The translations under genes and the position numbers were made by a program. Below the pieces are notes generated by a model, which saw nothing but the letters and a program-made list of their open reading frames with translations, did no database searches and had not been told where the DNA came from. Below, one piece after another: positions 21,380 to 32,172 of a stretch of 64,000 nt of DNA (position 1 is the stretch's first letter; each line of letters opens with the position of its first letter). The stretch is from Nemophila menziesii (taxonomy: Eukaryota > Streptophyta > Magnoliopsida > Boraginales > Hydrophyllaceae). Location: positions 2,512,544 through 2,576,543 of the forward strand of contig JARWIR010000042.1 of NCBI GenBank assembly GCA_029959085.1. Reading direction: 5' to 3'.

Positions 21380-24300
21380 AAAAAAATCTCATTTGAATAC
21401 ATTAAATTTTAAAACTCTTTTCAAAATATCAACTAAATTTACCAATTTTTTTAAAAATAAAACTAAAATTCATATTAAATATCTCAATGCTCAGAAATAC
21501 AAAGAAACTCTTATAGAAAGATCAAGAGGTTTAGGTTTGATAGGGGTGGTAACTATATTTCTAATTTAGAAAAATAATAAACAAAATGAAATTATTAATG
21601 AACTTAGTGTTCTTATACATCCCAACTAAATGACATAGCTAAAAGAATGAATAGATTCCTTAAGAAAATGATTAATGACATGTTAATAAATTCAAGTTTA
21701 CAAAACAATATGGGGAACTGTTTTGTCATGTTATGTGTCAAATACATAAGGACATAATAAAGACTCCATATGAGTTATGGAAAGATTTTCCACCTAACCT
21801 GGAATTTTCAAGAGTGGATGGGTATCGCCAATGTAAAGGGATACCAAACTTCAAGAAAGTAACCATTGGACCTAAAATCGTAGACTCCGTTTCATTGGAC
21901 ATACCCAGAATAGCGATGCCGATATATTTTATCCTTTGTTGATAACACTGTTCGTGAATCTAGAGATGCAGAATTATTTGAGCATATTTTTTCTTTAAAA
22001 TCAAATGAAGACGCCTCTAAACTTGCCAATAATAAGTAGTTTTTTTTTTTTTAATTCTGACATATTTGTCAGTGACAATATGCCTACTTTACTACTTTCC
22101 CCTAGTTATGATGATATCCTTGATAATGAACTTAAAATGAGTAAGAGGTATAAGATTGAATCTAGTTTAGGATTTCAATTTATTAGTTCTTTATGAATGG
22201 GTTTTTCACATAGATATGTTAAGTGAAGATAGAATAGTATGTCTCCTTATTGAGGAAGATCATAAGTCATTCAACAAGACTATGAGATCAGAAGATGCTA
22301 GCTTTTGGAAAGAAAATATTAATAATGAGCCAGAATTTATTAAGTCAAATAATACTTTAGATTTAACTAACTTACTGATGGGTAGCAAACAAATTAGTAG
22401 CATGTGGGTTTTTAAAAAACAAATTAAGACATGATGTCTCAATAGAAATATTCGAGGCTAATCTTTATATTTGAGGTTTTACCCAAAATAAAGGCTTAAA
22501 TTACTTCACCGCCTACTTCTCAATGACCAAGATAGCTACCATAAGAACTCTTATTGCACTAGCTATCATCCATGAACTAATCATACATCACATGGATGTA
22601 ATATTGTGTTTCTGAATGGAGACTTAGACAAAGAAATTATTAGGGTATAACCCAAAGATTTGTTGTATCTTGTCACGATAACAACATATGTAAGCTTATG
22701 AAGTTGTTTTATGAATTAAAATAGGCATCTAAACAATGTTATGCGAAGTATAATAGTTCCTTAGTGAAATGTGGCTTCAGATGTTTGCTAAAAAGTAATA
22801 GGAGTGATTATGTGTGATTATTTGTTAATAAGTAGACAACATGCTACTATTTGGTACTAACCTTCATATCATTAATAAGACTAAGACCTTCTCATCCTCT
22901 AAATTTGAGATGAAAGATATGAAATAAGCAGAGGGTTAAGATCTTTAGAAGTAATAATGGTAGATCAACTTGTCAGACTCGTCGCATAGAAAATATTTGA
23001 AGAGATTCAACTCTTTTGTCATCGTGACTGTAAGAGCTCCAGTATCCATATAAGTTGAAAAAATATGAATGTTGTATACCAACATGAATATGATAAGATC
23101 ACAGGAAGCGTGATGATCTTGATGAACAATACATTATGTCATGAGTAAACTTAGTTGTTGTTGTCACAGTGCATATTTTGATTGATTGTGAAAGAAAAAT
23201 ATTCCCACAGGGATATATTATATATGAAGCAATCCTTTTATATTATAAAGATGTCAAATATCAAATATTAGTTTGTTGGACCCCTGAGAAGAGATAGGAG
23301 CGGAATACTAAGATCATCTAGAAATGTATCAACAAAGAGCAGTTCCCTTGTCCACCGAGGAGTTGAAATATTGGACTATCTGAATGAATTTTAACCAAAT
23401 CATCAAATAGAATCTTCAAACCCCTAAAGAAACAAGAAATAAGAAGCATCCAATGAAGAGCAAAGGAAACAATTAACTCGAATCTCTAACAGTCATGTAA
23501 TGGATATACAAAGAAGGGATTTAACTACTTAACTTATAAGATACCAAAAATAGAAGTAGATTACCAAAGATATTAAAAACAAGACATTTATATTTTTTAT
23601 TTATTTGTTACAAGAGAAAGTACTGACACATCAAGACATCCAAAGATTTGACGAGAAGTAGCGGATACCCAAAGAGTAGATCCAGATTTTCAAATCAATA
23701 CCCAAAAGGGAAATAACTTGTGGAGCCTTCTTCACATATAAATATAAGGTCATAATATTTATAAAATTCATTTCTCACGTTCTCCATTTTCCGATCTATC
23801 AAGATCTTATCAAAATAAAATCATTAAAGAGATTTCGCTAACAACTAACCTTCAATATTTATCTATAGGTTGATTTTATTTCATACACTTTTATATATAC
23901 TCATAAAGGAGTCTAGATATTATAAATTAGATTTCAATATACAATCCCTATTTTGGGTGGCCTTTTTTCTTCTCTAGAATAGGAATAGGGTTTTCCTTGT
24001 ATAAGAGAGAAAAGGGAGATCTTGAGTATAGTTTGTACACTCAATTTACTTGCGTTGGGTAAACACAAGGGTTTGATTCGAAGTTTTTTTTGAAGTGATT
24101 GTAAAGGTTTGTAGGCTCACCTTGTTGAACGATCAAAAGATTTATAGTGGAAGATCTTGTCCAATCATAAGGGTCAAATGGACCTTGGTAGTGGACTGTC
24201 CTATTGGAGCCGAACCACTTCAAATCTTGTCCATTGATTTACTTTTGTTACTTTTTACATTAATGCGTGATATATGTTTGTTTAATTGATTTTGTATAGT

Positions 24301-25200
24301 TGTTTAGATTATGTTAGTAATATTGTGTTCTTAGTGTTTGTGAAATTTTCTCCTAAAAATAGTTGTTTAAGTATATCTTTGTTGTGCTTGCTAAGTGTTT
24401 ATCACAACACTTAGATCTTATTTATAGTTTTCCATTATATATTTTTAGCCTCTAAATTACAAGATCAAACCTTTTCAAAATATAGGATAAATTATATTTG
24501 GTGAGTTATTTTTATTCTACGTAGTCAATATTCACCCACCCTCTAGTACTATTTCTTGGGTGACAGACTTTATACACGCAACCCAAGTAGTGAACATTGG
24601 TTTTCACTTCATCGACTGTTGAAGTACCTAAGAGTTACTATGGACTTAGGTTTTCACTTTTGTCAGTTTAATGCTGTCTTAGATGCTTTCTATGATTCAA
24701 ACTGGATATCATATAACAACAAAGTGGGTCCCACTAGAGATATGTGTTCTCTTGGGTGGAGGTATTCGTGGAAGTCTTCCAAACAAACTTGTATAACTCG
24801 TTCTACCGTTGAGTATGCATTTATAGCACTAGAGTTAGCGGGGAGAGAAGCTTAATGGTTGAGAAGTCTTCTACATATGTACATTTATGGGAAAGAATAA
24901 CCACTCTAGTAATTCTTCATTGTGATTTATAAGTAGCGATCAATGTCGCTCATAATAGATTCAAAAATAAAAAAAAAATATTTTCATCATATATGGTTCG
25001 GCGAAAAAGTTATTGAAAAATTGGTCTAATAGATTTATAGTATGTACCATCAGAGTAAAACCTGGCCGATCCATTTATTAAAGGCTTAACAAGGAGAATA
25101 GTTTGGAAGTATCAAGGAGAATGGGGCTAAAGACCATTTATGGAAGACATATGAAGAATGAGACCATATGATACACTACATTCCCATCCTTACAGTTTGC
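21380..25200 (+). mobile_element. Degenerate Ty1/copia pol, copy 1
   Basis: In order on the plus strand: the integrase end (KTPYELWK near 21757, then KKVTIGPKIVDSV), a FEHIFSLKSNE phrase, the RT entry (MRSEDASFWKENINNE near 22281, then QISSMWVFKKQI), VFLNGDLDKEII, and RNase H (YDSNWISYNNKVGPTRDMCS near 24693, then SRSTVEYAFIALELA). Stops and frameshifts are frequent. An LTR-like block splits RT from RNase H. The copy at 49968-53467 has the same organisation and the same internal insertion. Confidence 0.8.
23170..24555. mobile_element. LTR-like insertion inside the copia relic, copy 1
   Basis: About 1.39 kb separates copia RT from its RNase H segment (RLYTRNPSSEHW at 24566). It contains a TATA-like box in a promoter-like context (ACATATAAATATAAGGTCAT near 23734) but no coding frame, as expected for a solo LTR. 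The same insertion lies at the same place in copy 2 (52042-53430), so it preceded the segmental duplication. The exact ends could not be fixed. Confidence 0.55.
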
Positions 25201-26057
25201 TGTAGTGCAAGTAAGCATGGTGTTCTACTCTTAATGAATACATAATCATATGTGGTGCTCATATTGAGACAGACTTGATAGTTTCACCAATGATTATTAT
25301 ATGTTGAGTTTCTAATTAATAACTATTGACTTACCAAAATGAAATTCCCTGATTTCATGCAAAAAATAAAATGATTGATTTTTGGTTATTTTAACTTATC
25401 TTCTATTAGTTGTCAGATCATGATTGATTTTTGGTTATTTTAACTTATCTTCTATTAGTTGTCAAATCATGTTGTTCCTTGAAATAGTATATGTATAAAA
25501 CTGAAGTGTCAGAATACATTTGTATCTGTGATATGAGTGGTGGTGGATACGTGTAAAAATGTCAGGTTGAGTGTGTTTAATGGTGAGTTGCAATTTTTGT
25601 TATGTTGTGTGAGAAACATGATAGTCAGTGTGCTAGTGTAATTTGGGTGGTGTGTTAGTTAAAATCAGTGGTGTATAAATAGTGGCGGGTAATGTTTGCA
25701 ATTTTGGTGGTGTGAAAATTAAAAATAGTGGGTTGTGTGTCAACCTGCAGAAAACAAGTAGTTGGGTTATGCGTGTTATTCTGATGGTGTCGCAGATAAA
25801 ATGTTGGTTTGTGTAATAACAAAATGTAACAAACTAAGGGTAGATAAAGCTGATTATTAATAGAAAAATCACACACTGTTATTAAGAAATGCAAAACCAT
25901 ATTAAATTGTATCTTGTAACAAGAATCATCTGATTGAGTCGCTCATTCGACATCAAATCTGTTAAACAGATTACTAAACCTTAATCTAAAAAGTTAACTC
26001 TGGCTCATTGTAACAACACATAAGCATTGATAAAACGAGATTCTAAAACACGGAACA
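25201..26057. other. Intergenic, tandem 66-bp duplication
   Basis: A phrase beginning AAATGATTGATTTTTGGTTA is repeated in tandem near 25368 and 25421, each followed by TTTTAACTTATCTTCTATTA and GTTGTCA. The rest is AT-rich with GTGGTG-type words on the plus strand (25530-25800). No gene is visible. Confidence 0.5.
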
Positions 26058-26249
26058 CTACTCCATTACTGCAAATCCTCCAGCAGCTTTAATCTTTTCT
26101 ATAATCTCATTTGCCTATTCTTTAGTTGCTCCTTGCTTAACTAAAACATGTACCTTCTCAACCAAATCTTTAGCTTTCTTTAAACCCAGACTTGTAAAAG
26201 CTCTTACCTCTTTAATCACCTTGATTTTAGCAGCTGCATCAAATTTCAT
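26058..26249 (-). pseudogene. Ribosomal protein bL12 (L7/L12) C-terminal domain pseudogene
   Basis: The minus frame reads [20 protein letters not shown], then [12 protein letters not shown], then VKQGATKE. After an in-frame TAG at 26117-26115 it continues as ANEIIEKIKAAGGFAVME and a final stop. This is the compact alpha/beta C-terminal domain of bL12, which recruits translation factors to the ribosomal stalk. The sequence type is closest to plant organellar, probably mitochondrial, versions. The N-terminal dimerisation domain and transit peptide are absent upstream and one internal stop is present. It is a fragment, unique to copy 1 of the segmental duplication. Confidence 0.75.
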
Positions 26250-26979
26250 TTCATTTATACACAAAAAAGAACTCATATAACGTTCTCTTAAACACAAAAT
26301 AGTGATCTATATGTGTATCAAATGATAATTTGTCACTTTCTTAAACTAAAAAAATAAGATATTAGATTGGAAACATACCTTCTAATCGAATTGTGTTGTA
26401 ATGTCTGCTGCGAAATGGTGGTGTCTCTGTTGGTGTGAATATCTTTGAGCGTGTATGAGTGTAACAAAGTTTACGTAATGTTATCTTTGATTAAGGGATT
26501 TATTAGCTACGCTACAAAAATGGGATTCGTTACATAGCGTTAAATATGGTAAAAATCAGACAACATTGTTAAACGCAAGGTTATGACTGGTATACATTTT
26601 ATAACGTTGGACCCTTTGAGGGAGAAATATCACGCTGGACCTAATGAGGGTGGGTTATTGGGTTTGTTGATCTTTTAAACTAATATCTCAAAAACAATAA
26701 CACAAGATAAATAAAATGACCAATTATGAAATTATAATAAAAGATGGGATTATTTATATTATTATAATTTACATAAGTCTCAAATCCTTAAAATAAATTA
26801 AAATACAAACATGAAGAAATAATGAATCAAAGAACATAAATATTTAAGTCATTCATGCATAAAAATAACATCAAACATTTATGTAGAAACAACCAAACAA
26901 AAACAATAATAAAGACAAATGTTTAAAGGAATAGAATCTGCAATGCTGCTTCTCAAATTTCTCTTATTATTTTTCATTC

Positions 26980-27103
26980 CTGCATGAACATAAAACATTT
27001 AATAACTTTGTATAAGTATACCTATCACTTGAACTTCTCTGGTAAATTAAGCAATATAAAGACATGTAAGATCATATCCGACTAGAATAAATAAATAATT
27101 TAC
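26980..27103 (-). other. Probable 3'-UTR intron of extensin 1
   Basis: Just 23 bases after the stop codon a good donor appears on the minus strand (AGAAG/GTAAAT). The acceptor TTCATGCAG lies 124 bp further. The extensin twin has the same donor and acceptor with the same 124-bp length (54287-54410). A 3'-UTR intron next to the stop has been reported for plant extensin genes. The call is by sequence only. Confidence 0.55.
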
Positions 27104-27126
27104 CTTCTAAGTGGATGTATAAACTT

Positions 27127-28449
27127 TCAATAGTGTTGAGGAGGAGGGGGAGAACTGTAGTAGTAGTGATGAGGTGGTGGTGGAGACTTGTATTTGTACA
27201 CCGGAGGTGGTGGAGACTTATATTTGTAAACCGGGGGAGGTGGAGACTTGTATCTATAAACCGGGGGAGGTGGAGACTTGTATTTATAAACAGGAGGTGG
27301 TGGAGACTTGTATTTGTAAACTGGAGGTGGTGGGGACTTGTATTTGTAAACTGGAGGTGGTGGAGACTTGTATTTGTAAACTGGAGGTGGTGGGGACTTG
27401 TATTTGTAAACTGGAGGTGGTGGAGATTTGTATTTGTAAACTGGGGGTGGTGGTGACTTATATTTGTAGACTGGTGGTGGTGGTGACTTGTATTTGTAAA
27501 CTGGTGGTGGTGGAGACTTGTATTTGTAAACTGGGGGTGGTGGTGACTTGTATTTGTAAACTGGAGGTGGTGGGGACTTGTATTTGTAAACTGGTGGTGG
27601 TGGAGACTTGTATTTGTAAACGGGGGGTGGTGGAGACTTGTATTTGTAAACCGGAGGTGGTGGAGACTTGTATTTGTAAACGGGGGGTGGTGGGGACTTG
27701 TATTTGTAAACGGGTGGTGGTGGTGACTTGTATTTGTAAACAGGGGGTGGTGGTGACTTGTATTTGTAAACTGGGGGTGGTGGTGACTTGTATTTATAAA
27801 CTGGGGGTGGTGGGGACTTGTATTTGTAAACTGGTGGTGGTGGCGATTTGTATTTATAAACGGGAGGCGGTGGCGATTTGTATTTGTAAACTGGTGGTGG
27901 TGGTGACTTGTATTTGTAAACCGGAGGAGGTGGTGACTTGTACTTGTAAACTGGCGGCGGTGGAGATTTGTATTTGTAAACGGGGGGTGGTGGGGACTTG
28001 TATTTGTAAACTGGGGGTGGTGGGGACTTGTATTTGTAAACAGGAGGTGGTGGTGACTTGTATTTGTAAACTGGTGGTGGTGGCGACTTGTATTTGTAAA
28101 CGGGAGGCGGCGGCGATTTGTATTTGTAAACTGGTGGTGGAGGTGACTTGTATTTGTAAATTGGTGGTGGTGGAGATTTATATTTGTAAACGGGTGGAGG
28201 TGGGGACTTGTATTTATAAACCGGAGGTGGTGGAGATTTATATTTGTAAATCGGGGATGGCGATAATGGTGATTTGTAGTGGTAATAAGGAGGTGGTGGT
28301 GATTTATATAAATAAGTAGGTGGGGGAGATGAGTATAGATAATCAGCGGATGTTTCTGATGGAATGCTTAGAGCTACTACAATAACTAGAAGAGTTGTAA
28401 GGAGAGAGGCCATCTTAGACCTCTTCATGTTTGTTATGCAATTAGTCAT
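27127..28449 (-). CDS. Extensin 1 ([10 protein letters not shown] cell-wall glycoprotein)
   Basis: The frame encodes up to 440 residues. A hydrophobic signal peptide ([18 protein letters not shown], then SETSA) is followed by about 35 copies of the decapeptide [10 protein letters not shown] and a tail [14 protein letters not shown]. The family is secreted. Prolines in SPPPP become hydroxylated and arabinosylated, Ser is galactosylated, and the Y-K-Y motif forms intramolecular isodityrosine, with VYK supporting cross-links, so the protein becomes insoluble in the wall. The first in-frame ATG is 28449, but a TATA-like box at 28464-28472 would place transcription start near 28440. MKRSK (28428) or MASLL (28413) are therefore likelier starts. 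The DNA repeat is 30 bp with Pro-codon variation. An almost identical paralogue lies at 54434. Confidence 0.9.
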   Translation of the reverse strand: MTNCITNMKRSKMASLLTTLLVIVVALSIPSETSADYLYSSPPPTYLYKSPPPPYYHYKSPLSPSPIYKYKSPPPPVYKYKSPPPPVYKYKSPPPPIYKYKSPPPPVYKYKSPPPPVYKYKSPPPPVYKYKSPPPPVYKYKSPPPPVYKYKSPPPPVYKYKSPPPPVYKYKSPPPPVYKYKSPPPPVYKYKSPPPPVYKYKSPPPPVYKYKSPPPPVYKYKSPPPPVYKYKSPPPPVYKYKSPPPPVYKYKSPPPPVYKYKSPPPPVYKYKSPPPPVYKYKSPPPPVYKYKSPPPPVYKYKSPPPPVYKYKSPPPPVYKYKSPPPPVYKYKSPPPPVYKYKSPPPPVYKYKSPPPPVYKYKSPPPPVYKYKSPPPPVYKYKSPPPPVYKYKSPPPPVYRYKSPPPPVYKYKSPPPPVYKYKSPPPPHHYYYSSPPPPQHY

Positions 28450-28463
28450 CTCAGAACCTTACA

Positions 28464-28472
28464 TTATATAGA
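28464..28472 (-). promoter_or_regulatory. TATA-like box of extensin 1
   Basis: CTATATAAT on the minus strand, in the context CATCATCTATATAATGTAAG. The extensin twin has the same word at 55775-55767, so it is conserved between paralogues while flanking bases differ. A start about 30 bp downstream would exclude the most upstream ATG of the frame. Confidence 0.5.
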
Positions 28473-28914
28473 TGATGAGTAACCTTTTAAAAGTTGTATA
28501 TCAATGTAAAATGTAAATCAAATATCTCAACAACCGCGCACAAAGATTTTGAAATACAACTATTTAATAATTTAGACCATTTCAACAATACTTTAACTTG
28601 ATTAATTTAGTCAGCATGCGAGTTTAATAAATAAACTAGTTTTATACTACCAGTTTTGATTTAGCTATTCAGATAAATAAAAAAAGAAAAACTCATTCAA
28701 TGTAATATTCAAAAGGAGTTAGTACGTCGGTGAGTTGAATAATGCTGTTTTATCCTACTGAATCATAGATGAACTGTCGAACCTTTCAAGTTTCAACGGC
28801 TGATGGAGCAGACTAAACACTACAATAATTTTAATCATTTGAAGCTCTTTAAATCAACGCAATAAAAGTCAATGGGCTTGCAATGATTTTAGCTAAACAT
28901 TTGTTAAATTAAAA

Positions 28915-29297
28915 AGAGCAAATTCCATTTTTAGGCCATTACCTATAATCTAAAAATATATTTAAACCAAATATTTCAAGTTATATTTTTATGTCAAGCG
29001 TATTCAAAATGTCTATTTTTAGGCTATTTTATTAATTTCGTGAGATGTTTTATTCGTTCTAAAGACAATTTAGGTATTTCAAATAAACTATATTTTTGTT
29101 TGGCTACATTACAAACTAGAAACTTTATATAAAGTGTTCAATTTGTTCTTAAAATCTATGAAATATCTCACGAAATTAGTGAAATGGCCTAAAAATGGGC
29201 GTTTAGAATATGTTTAGCCTAAAAATGTGACTTTTAAAACATTTGGACTAAAAATGTTTTTAGGCCTTAGGTAATGGCCTAAAAATGAAAATTTCTC
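28915..29297. mobile_element. MITE with 30-bp inverted ends, present only in copy 1
   Basis: The ends are inverted repeats built on CATTTTTAGGCCATTACCTA. The left starts AGAGCAAATTC and the right, reversed, GAGAAATTTTC. Flanks carry an 8-bp direct repeat AATTAAAA (28907-28914 and 29298-29305). The segmental-duplicate copy 2 has uninterrupted TTTGTTAAATAAACTTATCT at 56215, that is, no element. An 8-bp target duplication fits a hAT-type origin. It has no coding capacity. Confidence 0.8.
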
Positions 29298-29320
29298 AAT
29301 TAAAAATATCTGATAATGGT

Positions 29321-29434
29321 TTTTTTGTTACATAAGAGAGCCACTTTGGAGTCGTGGTATTTTATTCGATTCGAACTCGCACCAATAGATTGGATGACCA
29401 AGATCCTGGCCATTGAACTAATCCAAACTAGTTA
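29321..29434 (-). mobile_element. tRNA-derived SINE, copy 1 of the pair
   Basis: On the minus strand it starts GGATTAGTTCAATGGCC (box A-like), then GAGTTCGAATCG (box B), and ends TGTAACAAAAAAAC. A 9-bp target duplication GATAATGGT flanks it (29312-29320 and 29435-29443). The homologous site in segment copy 2 (near 56236, CTGCTAATGGTTTTTTAAG) is empty, so the insertion followed the duplication. Confidence 0.75.
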
Positions 29435-29520
29435 GATAATGGTAAGTTATCACTTATTTGAACTTTTTAAAAAATAAAAGAATTAAGATTTGTTGTGATA
29501 CTTTATTTTTATGCCCGTAT

Positions 29521-29624
29521 TTTTTTTGTTACATGGAAGAGCCACTTTTGGACTCGATATCATTGACATGGTTCGAATCTGTACCGCCTAAAGGATAACC
29601 AAGGCTCTGGCCAGTTGAGCTAAA
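29521..29624 (-). mobile_element. tRNA-derived SINE, second copy
   Basis: Same family and orientation as 29321-29434. Box A TAGCTCAACTGG at 29622-29611, box B GATTCGAACC, and a shared 3' end (GGCTCTTCCATGTAACAAAA) running into poly(A). It lies at the end of the duplicated block, so no empty-site comparison is possible. The tRNA-like part does not fold as an intact tRNA gene. Confidence 0.65.
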
Positions 29625-29639
29625 AGTTTAGTAGATTCA

Positions 29640-31260
29640 CCGAGTTTCTTATAGTGTATTTGTCGGAGTTCGGTGAGTCTTAGTTCAGTTTATTGTGTAA
29701 TATAAAATTCCTTACTTTCACTCATTAAATTCTAATGTAAGATAATTATATTCGAGCCTTTAAGAATTTGTGTGTTAAATCTTTCATCTTTCTTGATTCA
29801 ATTAATTGTGCAATATAAAATTCTTTACTTTCACTAATTACTTAATTATGTAAGATAATTAATTATATTTGATCCTTGACTACGAAAGATGCATTCCTAA
29901 ATGATAGAAAATATCTATGGATTTGGTCCATATTAAGCTAAATTTAAAATTTTTGACAAAAAAAAAACTAAATCTATGGATAATTCGTTATCTAATTCTG
30001 ATGGAAAAAATTCACGAATGATTTTGAAAGTTCCTTAACAGGGACCATTTTGAAACTTCCTGAAACTACAGACCATTTCGAATTTTCCAATAACTCCAAG
30101 GGCAAATTCGCCTATACTCCAGGGACTTGCTTGGAAATTTTAGAAAGTACAGGGACCTGTTCGCAATTGCCAGGAATTGCAGGGATCCTTTACAAAATTC
30201 CAGTATCTACAGGGGCTAAACTGTAATCTTTGGAAAATAAGGGTGCTGGTGAATTGCTTGATATTAATACTGCAGCATCTGATTTGTGTAACAACATTTC
30301 AGGGGCTTTGAAAGCAAATTCAAACATTACAGCTCCTGATTTGATCTTTAACAAGTCGCAATTGATTCAAATAAGAATGATGTGCATTTCTCAAGAGCTA
30401 TAATGGCTGCAAATCAAGCTAATGAAGGTCCGAAAAGTCAGGGTATGTACACCGAAAGAGTATCTGGGCAAGAGCTTTTAATAGGCGAGTTTCATTCCGA
30501 ATCAAGGTGTATTTTATCGTTTTTTAAGAAGAAAGGTTAAAGGAAACAAAAGTATGATTTTTAGAAATGGCCAAATTCTGGATTTATCTTGCTATGAGGG
30601 ATGTAATTTGATATTCTTAGAAGTGATTGATGTTATAATCTTTTGTATGTTTTAGATTAATGGTGCGCCATTTAATTGATTTAGATAAAATCATTTGCAT
30701 GTTTTGAAGTGATTATTTATTTTTATATTTGGGACTTGGTGACTACTTCGTTTCTACTTGTGTTTGTGAAAAATGTAGCTACACTTTTGATAAACACAAT
30801 GGACTACATAGTCACTTTGAGACCATGTAACTAATTACAAAGTAAAAACATTATACATGTCAGGATAGAAAAGACTAGTTAAGTAATTAAGCACCTCTCT
30901 CAACGTAGCATAATGTTAAATCAGGATTCTGTACATTTTAATACCAAAGGGGATGGGTAAGTTTCCAATTATGGGGAAATAGTGTGCAATTATTACAAGG
31001 AGCTAAAATGCAAAAACTAAAAATTCAACTGATTTCATCGAGTCAAATCTTTGATATTTCCTTGCATCGCCCTGATTTGTATCTTTCTTTTCAATAAAAT
31101 ATAAAACAAGTATAAAATCTTGCTCCAAATAACATAAATAATTTAAATACTGTGAATTTCATCAGAAGGTAAAACAAAATGTGACGAAATAACATGTTAT
31201 GATTAACCAAGATATGTTCTAAAGAACTCTCTAATACTTAAATAAATTATTTAACAAGAA
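29640..31260. other. Intergenic with low-level repetition, no gene
   Basis: The phrases near 29690 and 29805 (TGTGTAATATAAAATTCCTT, TGTGCAATATAAAATTCTTT, each then ACTTTCACT) form a degenerate direct duplication. From 30030 to 30240 the words CAGGGACC, CAGGGACTTG and CAGGGATCC recur at 40-60 bp intervals. Nothing coding is recognised. Confidence 0.45.
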
Positions 31261-31474
31261 AAAAAGAACACTAGCAAAACCACCCATCTGCTCAATTCTA
31301 GCATCAATAACATATGCATCACTCATTTCTCTATAATTGGTTGTATCCTTCATTTTAATCCTTTTTCTATCTAAAGTAAAATGTACACTTCCAAGCTTAG
31401 TTTAGTGCAATAAGCAAGCATGAGGCTATTGAGAGGAGCATCACGTTTGACTCTAAACACAATATCCTCATGGC

Positions 31475-32172
31475 TGTTGGAATTTTTTAAATAAAGAGAA
31501 TTTATTTTATTAATTCTTTCATGTTTTTGGAAGAAGTGGAAAATTCCATTTGTGTATAATAGTCCCACTTTATTATATGGAGAAAAAAACCATTAGAATT
31601 ATTTAATTTCAAATAATTCCTTATTCTTCATTAAGGATTAATGGTTCTTTATATATTAGTTGTTATGGGAGTTACAAAAACTTGATAAAGAAAAAAACGG
31701 ACGACTTTAATATGAGCATTAATGTGACGGTTTTCTTGTCTTGCTTTCTCTTCTATAAATAGTGACTTTGTCACTTTCATTTCAAGAGGAGAAGAAAAAA
31801 GATTATTCTTGAGAGAATGGAAAAATATAGAGAGAATAGAAAGGAAAAAAATATTCTAGAAAGAATAAAGAATAGAATGTAAAACGAAACTAAGAATTAG
31901 AAATACTATTATATTTCTCTCCCAAATATTCTAGTATAATATTTCTATAGAGTAGAACTTTTGTTAGAGGTAACCGGCACGACCGGAATATCTTTTTAAC
32001 GCCATTTACATTCCGTGTAATAGTTCCTTTCTCATATTTTCCGTGTAAGTTTCATTATTTTCAATTCATTGTAATAGAGTAGTATTACTTTAATTGAGAA
32101 TTAATTCGTTTACTTTCTTTTGGAATTCCATTTCTCTATTTTATAACCAGTGATATTGTTATTTTTCCAACA
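31475..32172 (+). repeat. 5' LTR of the non-autonomous element
   Basis: 698 bp, TGTTGG...CCAACA. A TATA-type promoter word, CTATAAATAGTGAC, lies near 31753 and the matching position is present in the 3' LTR. A diverged relative of this LTR forms the insertion at 56316-57431. Confidence 0.9.

Larger units (their letters stand above)
21380..29520. repeat. Segmental duplication block II, copy 1
   Basis: Alignable by eye with 49968-57460. It includes the copia relic, the LTR-like insert in it, the 3' flank of extensin, the extensin gene and about 1 kb upstream of it. The left half corresponds from 21380 to about 24600 (copy 2: 49968-53467) and the right half from about 26690 to 29520 (copy 2: 53950-57460). 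The interval 24600-26690 is unique to this copy. The order of blocks I and II is the same in both copies, which argues for one original tandem unit later eroded by insertion and deletion. Confidence 0.85.

Noticed and set aside
27174..28319. 381-codon plus-strand frame opposite extensin 1 (Cys/Val-rich, [14 protein letters not shown] repeat)
   Set aside because: It is the antisense reading of the 30-bp repeat, whose sequence happens to lack stops in that frame. It has no signal, no domain and the same shadow appears opposite extensin 2.
29311..29624. tRNA genes suggested by box A and box B words
   Set aside because: No cloverleaf can be formed and both copies end in poly(A) with a shared body, so they are SINEs.
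30030..30240. Possible regulatory array of CAGGGACC words
   Set aside because: Spacing and sequence are too irregular and no neighbouring gene is present; more likely a decayed repeat.
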